From assembly GCA_024636075.1 (NCBI GenBank), contig JAGXHS010000002.1, forward strand, positions 1 through 8,294: 8,294 nucleotides of DNA, in the 5' to 3' direction. The notes below the pieces were generated by a model. It had not been told where the DNA came from, made no database searches, and saw nothing but the letters and a program-made list of their open reading frames with translations. Made by a program: the position numbers and the translations under genes. Of this stretch, positions 1 to 5,187 are shown in pieces (within the stretch, counting starts at the first letter, position 1; each line of letters opens with the position of its first letter). The stretch is from Propionibacteriaceae bacterium (GTDB lineage Bacteria > Actinomycetota > Actinomycetes > Propionibacteriales > Propionibacteriaceae).

Positions 1-708
1 GACATGCACATAGCTGGGCACCCGGTGGCCCAGCTGTGCAGCCAACCAGCCATGGCTGGGCGAGGCACCCAGCAGATCGTTGCCGCGAACCACCTGGTCG
101 ACGCCCTGTTCGCCGTCATCCACGACCACGGCCAGGTTGTAGGACGGCGTTCCGTCGCCGCGGAACAGCACGAAGTCGTCCACCGGTCCTTCGACCTCGC
201 CGGCGTGTCGATCATGCACGCTGAACCGTGCACCCTCGGCACGGACCCGAATCGCTGGTTGGCGTTGCAATCGCCGTCTGGCGCGTTGGGCAGCGGTCAG
301 TGTGGCGCAGGTGCCGGGGTAGGGTCGGTAGCCGCCGGGGGTCTCCGGGCCTCCGTGCGGCGCCTGGGATGCGCGGGCCACGTCGCGACGACTGCAGAAG
401 CACTCGTAGGTGTCCAACGTGGCGGCTGCTCGTCGGTACAGCTCGGTGCGGTCGGATTGGCGCACCGGCGCTGCGTCCCAGCCGATGCCCCACGCCGCCA
501 GATCAGCCAGCTGGCGGTTCTCGGAATCAGGAGCAGCGGCCACCCGCTGACGATCGAGATCCTCGATCCGCAGCCAGAAACGCCGCCCTGTGCTGCGCGC
601 GAACAACCACGCCAGCAATCCGGTCCGCAGATTGCCCAGATGCAAGTCGGAGGTGGGCGAGGGCGCGAAGCGACCAGCTGACTCACTTCGGGTGCTGTCA
701 TCCGCCAC
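1..708 (-). CDS. gluQ: Glutamyl-Q tRNA(Asp) synthetase, 5' part (3' end outside window)
   Basis: The first 236 codons of a class I aminoacyl-tRNA synthetase-like protein; the reading frame is open to base 1 and the C-terminus is outside the window. GluQ-RS enzymes activate glutamate and attach it to the queuosine base at position 34 of tRNA(Asp); they resemble the catalytic half of GluRS and lack the anticodon-binding domain. Visible features are the N-terminal GRFAPSPTSDLHLGN segment (residues 12-26) with the HIGH-type signature HLGN, the RIEDLD stretch at 47-52, and a zinc-site pattern C103-x-C105 ... Y130-x3-C134 (YPGTC) with the spacing known for E. coli YadB/GluQ. Later RGNDLL and YVHV segments also fit the family. 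The KMSKS-type loop should lie beyond the edge, so a full-length GluRS is not formally excluded, but the Cys/Tyr zinc pattern favours GluQ-RS. The start is GTG at 708, chosen because a GGAAGGA site lies 8 bases upstream and the family's N-terminus follows shortly. Confidence 0.9.
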   Translation of the reverse strand, partial: MADDSTRSESAGRFAPSPTSDLHLGNLRTGLLAWLFARSTGRRFWLRIEDLDRQRVAAAPDSENRQLADLAAWGIGWDAAPVRQSDRTELYRRAAATLDTYECFCSRRDVARASQAPHGGPETPGGYRPYPGTCATLTAAQRARRRLQRQPAIRVRAEGARFSVHDRHAGEVEGPVDDFVLFRGDGTPSYNLAVVVDDGEQGVDQVVRGNDLLGASPSHGWLAAQLGHRVPSYVHV

Positions 709-716
709 GCTGGCCG

Positions 717-723
717 TCCTTCC
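717..723 (-). promoter_or_regulatory. Ribosome binding site of gluQ
   Basis: GGAAGGA on the minus strand, 8 bases before the GTG at 708. It decides the start: no ATG in this frame gives a better N-terminus, and the conserved GRFAPSP motif begins 12 residues in. Confidence 0.7.
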
Positions 724-794
724 GTCACGCCCTCATCGTCCACTGACGCAGCCGCTCAGATTGACGACTTCGGGCAGTCCGAGCCGAGCTGCGA

Positions 795-800
795 TAACTT
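795..800 (+). promoter_or_regulatory. Possible -10 element for the pafB operon
   Basis: TAACTT (TANNNT type) lies 28 bases before the pafB ATG and would give a leader of roughly 20 bases carrying the Shine-Dalgarno site. A TTGACG at 761-766 resembles a -35 box, but the spacer to this -10 is 28 bases, too long for a normal pair. Many actinobacterial promoters have a poor -35, so the -10 alone is possible but weakly supported. No clear -10 was found for the divergent gluQ in the same 120-base region. Confidence 0.3.
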
Positions 801-814
801 GGAGACCCACCGTC

Positions 815-823
815 AGGAGGTGA
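815..823 (+). promoter_or_regulatory. Strong Shine-Dalgarno site of pafB
   Basis: AGGAGGTGA is a near-perfect match to the anti-SD. The AGGAGG core is 8 bases before the ATG at 829 and only 2 bases before the in-frame ATG at 823. This argues for 829 over the upstream TTG (799) and ATG (823) starts. Confidence 0.8.
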
Positions 824-828
824 TGCAG

Positions 829-1803
829 ATGGCTCCCAGGAAGTCTGAACGTATCGTGAACCTGACCATTTGCCTGCTCTCCAGTCGGCGCTACCTGCCC
901 AAGGAACGCATCCGCGAGGTGGTCGAGGGGTACCACGATCTCACTGACGGCGCCTTCGAGCGCACCTTTGAACGCGACAAGGACGATCTGCGTGGGATGG
1001 GCGTGCCGATCGAGATGGGCAGCAACGACAAGTTCTTCGATGACGAGATCGGCTACCGCATCCGCAGGGCGGATTTCGAGCTGCCGCCCGTCGACTTCAC
1101 GCCGGACGAGGTGACGGCGCTGGGTGCCGCTGCCCGAGTGTGGCAGCAGGCCAGCGCCGCTCGTCAGACCGCGAAGGCGCTGGGCAAGCTGCGCGCCGTC
1201 GGGGTGGAGCCCGACGTCGAACGACTGGCGGCCCTGCAACCGGCGGTAACAGCCCGCGAACCGGCTTTCGACGCTCTCTGGCAGGCAACAATCAGCCGCA
1301 GCGAGGTGGCGTTCCGCTACCGCGGCAGTGACGAGATGCGTCACGTCGAACCGTGGAGTGTGATCTGGCGCAAGGGCAGCTGGTACCTGCTGGGTCGAGA
1401 CACCGACCGTGATCAGGACCGGATGTTCAAGATGTCGCGGATCCGTTCGCTGCCCACCGTGGAAGGCGAACCGGGCGGGTACCGGGTGCCGGACAACCTG
1501 GCCGAGCGGCAGGCTTCCCTGGAGCCGGTGCCGCCGGACGCCGAGGCGCTGGTGGCTGTTCGTGGTGACCGGGCGCCGACCATCCGTCGTGCCGGTGCAC
1601 CGGCCGACCCCCCGCACCACGTGCAGCTTCCGGAGGGATTCGCGGTCTGGCGAGTGCCGTACGCAAGGAGCGGTGACTTCGTGGGACAGATTTGTGCGGC
1701 CGGCCCGGATGCGGTGGTGCTGGAACCCCGCGAACTTCGCGAACGTGTGCTGGCGCAGCTGATCGCGGTCGTCGCTGCCCATCCGGATCCGAGGCCGGCA
1801 TGA
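829..1803 (+). CDS. pafB: WYL-domain transcriptional regulator PafB
   Basis: 324 residues, close to the usual length of about 330. PafB pairs with PafC to form the PafBC activator, which in mycobacteria switches on the LexA-independent branch of the DNA-damage response; the WYL domain of this family is thought to sense single-stranded nucleic acid. An N-terminal winged-helix region starts with APRKSERIVNLTICLLSSRR and runs to about residue 75. The middle holds the WYL motif at W185-Y186-L187 (GSWYLLGRD), followed by the conserved arginine-rich KMSRI segment. The C-terminal part corresponds to the WCX extension. The start at 829 is set by the strong SD site. The stop overlaps the pafC start as ATGA, pointing to translational coupling and balanced amounts of the two subunits. 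In many relatives the Pup ligase gene pafA lies directly upstream; here it does not, and a divergent gluQ takes its place. Confidence 0.93.
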   Translation: MAPRKSERIVNLTICLLSSRRYLPKERIREVVEGYHDLTDGAFERTFERDKDDLRGMGVPIEMGSNDKFFDDEIGYRIRRADFELPPVDFTPDEVTALGAAARVWQQASAARQTAKALGKLRAVGVEPDVERLAALQPAVTAREPAFDALWQATISRSEVAFRYRGSDEMRHVEPWSVIWRKGSWYLLGRDTDRDQDRMFKMSRIRSLPTVEGEPGGYRVPDNLAERQASLEPVPPDAEALVAVRGDRAPTIRRAGAPADPPHHVQLPEGFAVWRVPYARSGDFVGQICAAGPDAVVLEPRELRERVLAQLIAVVAAHPDPRPA

Positions 1804-2798
1804 GCACCTCGGCTGAGCAGGTGGCACGACTGCTGTCGCTGGTGCCCTATCTGCAGACACACCCGGGCATCACTGTCGCCGAGGCGGCGCGCAACTTCGA
1901 CATCACACCTGCCCAGGTGATCAGGGACTTGAAGGTCCTGTGGATGTGTGGGTTGCCCGGAGGGTTGCCCGGCGATCTGATCGAGGTGGACATGGATGCC
2001 GCCGAGGGGGAGGGTCGCATCCTGCTGAGCAATGCCGACTACCTCAGTCGGCCGATGCGCTTCAGCCCGGATGAGGCGATGAGCCTGGTGGTGGCACTGC
2101 GTGCCGTCGCCGAGGTGGCCACCGGTCCGGAGGCCAGCGCGCTGACTTCTGCGTTGGCGAAGTTGGAGGAACTCACCGGAGACGAGTCACGACGGGTTGC
2201 GATTGCTGTCGATGCCGGAGCTGCCGAGATGCGCCAGGCGGTGCGCGACGCCATCGCAGCAGGCGAACGCATCCAGCTCACCTACGACGGTGTGGCCCGC
2301 GGGGAGACCACCCGCCCCGTGGTGGATCCGGTTCGTATCGAGGTGCGTGACGGAGCTGGCTACCTGCAGGCATGGAGCGTCGAACCACAGGCGTGGCGCA
2401 CGTTCAAACTTGAGCGGGTGGTGGCCGTCGAAAGCACCGGGGTCAGCGCCAGCCACCATGGAGAACCGCCTGTCACGGGCGGGGCGTGGTTCACCGACCG
2501 CGACAATCCGCAGGTTCGGCTCACCCTTGCCCCGTCCGCCGTCTGGATCACGGAGTACTACCCGGTCCTCGACGTCGAAACGCACTCCGGTGACCAGTCG
2601 GTGCCGGGTCACAGCACGGCAACGGGAGCGGTCAGCGCCACTCTGCCGGTCGCGTCGGTGGATTGGCTGGCGTCCCTGTTGTTGCGCCTGGGGGCTGGTG
2701 TGCGGGCGATCGACCCGGCTGAAGCAGCTCGCCCTGCGGTACAACAGGCCCGTGACGCGCTGAGCCTGAATGCCGCCCTCTTCGGTGACCACGGCTGA
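1800..2798 (+). CDS. pafC: WYL-domain transcriptional regulator PafC
   Basis: 332 residues, the partner of PafB in the heterodimeric DNA-damage activator. An N-terminal helix-turn-helix covers about residues 6-50 (HPGITVAEAARNFDIT, then the VIRDLKVLW recognition helix), followed by the PafC-typical GLPG...PGDLIEVD segment. The WYL-domain core is G187-Y188-L189 (GAGYLQAWSVE), so the tryptophan of the motif name is replaced by glycine, and the arginine-rich TFKLERV strand follows. The C-terminal third is the WCX-like extension. The frame stays open upstream to about 1692, but the ATG at 1800 is preferred: it overlaps the pafB stop by four bases, has GAGG 5 bases upstream, and gives the family's N-terminus. 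The stop TGA overlaps the next ATG by one base (TGATG). A 12-base near-tandem repeat at 1950-1972 encodes the GLPG-GLPG stretch. Confidence 0.93.
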   Translation: MSTSAEQVARLLSLVPYLQTHPGITVAEAARNFDITPAQVIRDLKVLWMCGLPGGLPGDLIEVDMDAAEGEGRILLSNADYLSRPMRFSPDEAMSLVVALRAVAEVATGPEASALTSALAKLEELTGDESRRVAIAVDAGAAEMRQAVRDAIAAGERIQLTYDGVARGETTRPVVDPVRIEVRDGAGYLQAWSVEPQAWRTFKLERVVAVESTGVSASHHGEPPVTGGAWFTDRDNPQVRLTLAPSAVWITEYYPVLDVETHSGDQSVPGHSTATGAVSATLPVASVDWLASLLLRLGAGVRAIDPAEAARPAVQQARDALSLNAALFGDHG

Positions 2799-3049
2799 TG
2801 TGGTCCTGGATTCTGCTCTTCCTGGCAATCGCCGTGCTGGGTCTGGTGGTGGTCGCGCTGGCGGGCATTCGGCTGTACCGGAAAATTCGACTGTTGCTGC
2901 GTGAAGTCGAGTCGCTGGGCCAGCGTGCGGCGGACCTGGCTGGGTTGCTGACGCAGCTACAGTGGACAGCACCAGTCACCTACGACAGGTGGGAGTCTGA
3001 GTGGGATGATGATCCAAGCATCGTCCCACGGCGCCGAGAGGCACCGTGA
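2798..3049 (+). CDS. Small single-pass membrane protein of unknown function
   Basis: 83 residues, not recognised as a named family. A hydrophobic segment at residues 4-24 (ILLFLAIAVLGLVVVALAG) is followed at once by basic residues R25, R28, K29, R31 and R35. That predicts an N-out, C-in anchor with a cytoplasmic helix (about 30-55, possibly amphipathic or coiled-coil) and a charged tail with an EWDDDP acidic patch and a final basic PRRREAP. The overall plan, one membrane helix plus a cytoplasmic helix, resembles TatA/TatB, but the Phe-Gly hinge of that family is absent, so I do not call it TatB. It is coupled to pafC by the TGATG overlap and ends 18 bases before tatA. Its last codons lie within a strong RNA hairpin (3001-3029). 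It is very probably a real gene, given its position in the operon and its sequence character; its function is unknown. Confidence 0.75.
   Translation: MWSWILLFLAIAVLGLVVVALAGIRLYRKIRLLLREVESLGQRAADLAGLLTQLQWTAPVTYDRWESEWDDDPSIVPRRREAP
3001..3029 (+). other. 11-bp RNA hairpin within the pafC-tatA junction
   Basis: GTGGGATGATG at 3001-3011 pairs with CATCGTCCCAC at 3019-3029 around the 7-base loop ATCCAAG. In RNA all 11 positions pair, ten Watson-Crick and one U-G. It lies inside the last codons of the small membrane gene and ends 38 bases before the tatA start. No T-run follows, so it is not a standard intrinsic terminator. It could be a processing or stability element separating the pafBC part of the mRNA from the tat part, or it may be chance. 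Confidence 0.5.
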
Positions 3050-3067
3050 CACCTGAAAGGCAATGAC

Positions 3068-3337
3068 ATGCATGCACTGATTGCGGGTCTGCCCGGCGGC
3101 GCCGAGTGGATCATTCTGCTCGTGGTGGCGTTGCTGCTGTTCGGCGGTAGCCGACTCGCCGGCATCGGCAAGGGCACCGGGCGCGCCATCCGGGAGTTCA
3201 AGGACGAAACGAGGGGCCTCAAGGCGACTGAAAGCATCTCGGCTGTGGAGAACCCACCGCAGCGGACCCCCGAAAATGATGTCCGACGAAGCGAAGACGC
3301 CGCTGACGTCGTCGACACCCAGAAGAAGAACGACTGA
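3068..3337 (+). CDS. tatA: Sec-independent translocase subunit TatA
   Basis: 89 residues, normal for TatA. The protein multimerises in the cytoplasmic membrane to help folded twin-arginine substrates cross through the TatC receptor complex. A short N-terminal region ends in E13-W14, then one transmembrane helix runs from about 15 to 24 (IILLVVALLL). The F25-G26 hinge matches the invariant Phe-Gly of TatA/TatB. An amphipathic helix follows, with the recognisable GRAIREFKDETRG stretch at about 38-50, and then a polar, charged tail. The usual Leu-Pro after the hinge reads Leu-Ala here. AAAGG at 3056-3060 lies 7 bases before the ATG. It is followed 9 bases later by tatC. TatA rather than TatB is favoured by the short length and the adjacent tatC; no tatB is in the window, and actinobacteria usually carry it elsewhere. 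Confidence 0.93.
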   Translation: MHALIAGLPGGAEWIILLVVALLLFGGSRLAGIGKGTGRAIREFKDETRGLKATESISAVENPPQRTPENDVRRSEDAADVVDTQKKND

Positions 3338-3346
3338 CCCCTGGCG

Positions 3347-4207
3347 ATGGCGACTCTCGCTGGGCGACGACCAGACCTGAGCTGGTTGAAGCCGCCCAAA
3401 CCTGATGAGAACGGCACCATGGCCCTGGTGGACCACCTCAAGGAGTTCCGCTACCGGGTCATGGTGTCGGCCGCTGTCATTCTGGTGGGCACGATCGCTG
3501 CCTACTTCGTGTACGATCCGTTGCTCAACATCGTGATGTGGCCGTACGAGGAAGCGGCCCGCAAGCTGGCTGAAGCGCGACCGGACCTTGAGTTGCACGT
3601 CACCTATGAAGGCATCTCGTCGTCCTTCCTGATGCGGCTCAAGGTGGCTGCCGTCGCCGGTGTGGTGCTCACCTGTCCGGTGTGGCTGTACCAACTGTGG
3701 GCGTTCATCATGCCCGGCTTGCTGCAGAAGGAGAAGCGGTGGGCCTTCTACTTCCTGGGTGCCGCTGTGCCGCTGTTCCTGGGTGGGATTGCCACGGGCT
3801 ACTTCGTCACTCCCAAGGGCTACGAGGTGATGATCGGTTTCGTGCCAAAGGATCAGGACGCGCTGGCCTTGCTGGAGGCGAACACCTTCCTCGCCAACGA
3901 GATCAAGCTGTTGACGCTGTTCGGTGCCAGCTTCTTGTTGCCGGTGGTGTTGGTGATGCTGAATCTGCTGGGCGTGGTGAAGGCCGAGCACTTGAAGGCT
4001 GCCCGGCTACCGGCGATCTTCGCCTGCTTCGTCTTCGGGGCGGCGGCCACGCCGTCCACCGATCCGTTCTCGATGACGGCAATGGCACTACCGATGTCGC
4101 TCATGTACCTGTTGGCCGAGGTGATCTGCCGTCGGCACGACAAGCGGGTTGCATCGCAGACCGCCGACATGAAGATTGACGGGTTCGAAGACCCCGAAGT
4201 CGACTGA
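3347..4207 (+). CDS. tatC: Sec-independent translocase subunit TatC
   Basis: 286 residues. TatC is the polytopic receptor that recognises the twin-arginine signal peptide. The MALVDHLKEFRYR segment (25-37) is the conserved cytoplasmic N-terminal motif, including the Glu (E33) expected in HLxEL/F. Six membrane segments can be placed at roughly 38-56, 99-121, 132-152, 196-220, 229-245 and 250-268. The PVWLYQLWAFIMPGL segment (111-125) and nearby KEKR (E129) match the conserved first cytoplasmic loop, and AAATPSTDPFS is the usual segment before the last helix. The first 24 residues are a proline- and lysine-rich extension, also common in actinobacterial TatC. I therefore start at 3347, although the SD there is weak and Met25 (3419) is an alternative. 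It follows tatA by 9 bases and precedes the lipid kinase by 7, so it is probably part of one mRNA. Confidence 0.95.
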   Translation: MATLAGRRPDLSWLKPPKPDENGTMALVDHLKEFRYRVMVSAAVILVGTIAAYFVYDPLLNIVMWPYEEAARKLAEARPDLELHVTYEGISSSFLMRLKVAAVAGVVLTCPVWLYQLWAFIMPGLLQKEKRWAFYFLGAAVPLFLGGIATGYFVTPKGYEVMIGFVPKDQDALALLEANTFLANEIKLLTLFGASFLLPVVLVMLNLLGVVKAEHLKAARLPAIFACFVFGAAATPSTDPFSMTAMALPMSLMYLLAEVICRRHDKRVASQTADMKIDGFEDPEVD

Positions 4208-4214
4208 TTCGGCC

Positions 4215-5162
4215 ATGGTGCTGCAACGATTCGACGGACCCCGGATCACCTTGGTGGTGAACCCGAGCGCTGGCCGCGGTCGGGCGCGGCGACTGCTTCC
4301 CAAGGTGTGTGCCGAACTGCTGACCAAGCTGCCCGACGCCCACCTGCAGGTGCACCAGGCCACCAGCTTCGACGACGCCCGGCTGCGCAGCATTCAGGCC
4401 GTTGAAAACGCCCGACCGGTCGCCGTCCGTGGACGCAGCGATGCACTGGTGGTGATGGGGGGCGATGGAATGGCTCACCTTGGGGTGAACGCCTGTGCCA
4501 CCAGCGATGTGCCGCTTGGGGTGATTCCGGCCGGAACAGGAAATGACTTCTGCCGGGGTGCCGGAATTCCCAGCGGGGTGCTCGACGCCACCCGGGCGAT
4601 CGTCGGCGGCCGCATCCAGCGGATCGATGTCACCCGAGCCGCCGGGCCGCTGGTCGGTGGGGCGGAGACCCGCTTCGTGGGATCGGTGATCAGCACCGGC
4701 TACGACGCCCGGGTCAACCGCCGGACCAACGAACTCACTCTGCCGCTGGGGCCACTGGCATACGCCTGGGTGGCGCTGAAGGAACTCGCCACCTTCGAAC
4801 CCTTGCACTATCGACTCGTTCTCGACGGGGAGCCACGCGAGGTGCCGGCGATGTTCGTGGCCGTCGGCAACGCCGGCTACTTCGGCGGCGGGATGGAGAT
4901 CTGTCCCGGCAGCGATGTCACTGATGGGTTGCTCGACATCACCATCGTGCATCCGGTGAGTCGAGCGACCCTGCTCCGACTGCTGCCATTGACGTATTCG
5001 GGCAGGTTCGCCAACGACCCAGCCGTCGAACAGTTTCGTGTCAAACAGGTCACCATCGACGGCGACCACATGTTCGCCATGGCTGACGGTGAAGAACTGG
5101 GCGACGTTCCGGTGCAGGCCAGCTGTTTGCATCGCTCGTTGTCGGTCTACGTTCCCAGCTGA
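4215..5162 (+). CDS. Diacylglycerol kinase family (YegS/DgkB-like) lipid kinase
   Basis: 315 residues of the soluble diacylglycerol/sphingosine kinase-like family, which phosphorylates a membrane lipid hydroxyl using ATP. The N-terminal nucleotide-binding motif is ITLVVNPSAGRGRA; the catalytic-domain signature G82-G83-D84-G85-M86 is intact; PAGTGNDFCRG (105-115) is the second conserved glycine-rich stretch. The C-terminal domain has the FGGGMEICPGSDVTDG region and ends with D291-G292-E293, the DGE that supplies the catalytic base in DgkB-type enzymes. No membrane segment is evident. The exact substrate cannot be read from the sequence: diacylglycerol, a related lipid or a phosphatidylinositol-mannoside precursor are all possible. 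The frame is open upstream to a TTG at 4176 inside tatC. I prefer ATG 4215, just after the tatC stop and 10 residues before the ITLVVNP strand, but its SD is weak and GTG 4218 is equally possible. Confidence 0.88.
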   Translation: MVLQRFDGPRITLVVNPSAGRGRARRLLPKVCAELLTKLPDAHLQVHQATSFDDARLRSIQAVENARPVAVRGRSDALVVMGGDGMAHLGVNACATSDVPLGVIPAGTGNDFCRGAGIPSGVLDATRAIVGGRIQRIDVTRAAGPLVGGAETRFVGSVISTGYDARVNRRTNELTLPLGPLAYAWVALKELATFEPLHYRLVLDGEPREVPAMFVAVGNAGYFGGGMEICPGSDVTDGLLDITIVHPVSRATLLRLLPLTYSGRFANDPAVEQFRVKQVTIDGDHMFAMADGEELGDVPVQASCLHRSLSVYVPS

Positions 5163-5173
5163 TCGGGGGCCAC

Positions 5174-5179
5174 TAGGCT
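5174..5179 (+). promoter_or_regulatory. Possible -10 element for leaderless helY transcription
   Basis: TAGGCT matches TANNNT and ends 8 bases before the helY ATG at 5188, so transcription could begin at or next to the A of the start codon. There is no convincing SD before this ATG, which fits a leaderless mRNA, common in actinobacteria. No clear -35 is seen. Confidence 0.35.
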
Positions 5180-5187
5180 GGCCAGCA

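Noticed and set aside
12..59. Inverted repeat AGCTGGGC-N8-GCCCAGCT (12-35) and a 14-base palindrome CCAGCCATGGCTGG (46-59)
   Set aside because: Both fall in conserved gluQ codons and are short; GC-rich coding sequence easily yields these by chance.
4..681. Plus-strand open frame over the left end (225 codons)
   Set aside because: It is in antisense register to gluQ, which shows clear synthetase motifs on the minus strand; no SD or family match.
742..755. Minus-strand GCGTCAGTG upstream of gluQ, a partial match to the same damage-promoter element
   Set aside because: Only 7 of 9 positions match and there is no -10 (TANNNT) 8 bases downstream on that strand.
761..766. TTGACG as the -35 box of pafB
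   Set aside because: No TANNNT lies 16-19 bases downstream; the nearest candidate is 28 bases away.
733..1860. Long minus-strand open frame opposite pafB (375 codons)
   Set aside because: An antisense shadow; the plus frame gives an intact PafB with a strong SD and coupled pafC.
1950..1972. Near-tandem repeat of GGGTTGCCCGG in pafC
   Set aside because: It encodes a GLPG-GLPG stretch at a place where PafC proteins normally have a similar glycine/proline segment; only two units, so not a meaningful repeat array.
2798..3049. Calling the small membrane protein TatB
   Set aside because: It has a TatB-like outline but lacks the Phe-Gly hinge and the conserved residues before the membrane helix.
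5139..5147. TTGTCGGTC, an 8-of-9 match to the PafBC-dependent RecA-NDp element TTGTCRGTG
   Set aside because: It lies inside the kinase coding region, and no TANNNT occurs at the required 8-base distance; the TAGGCT upstream of helY starts 26 bases after it.
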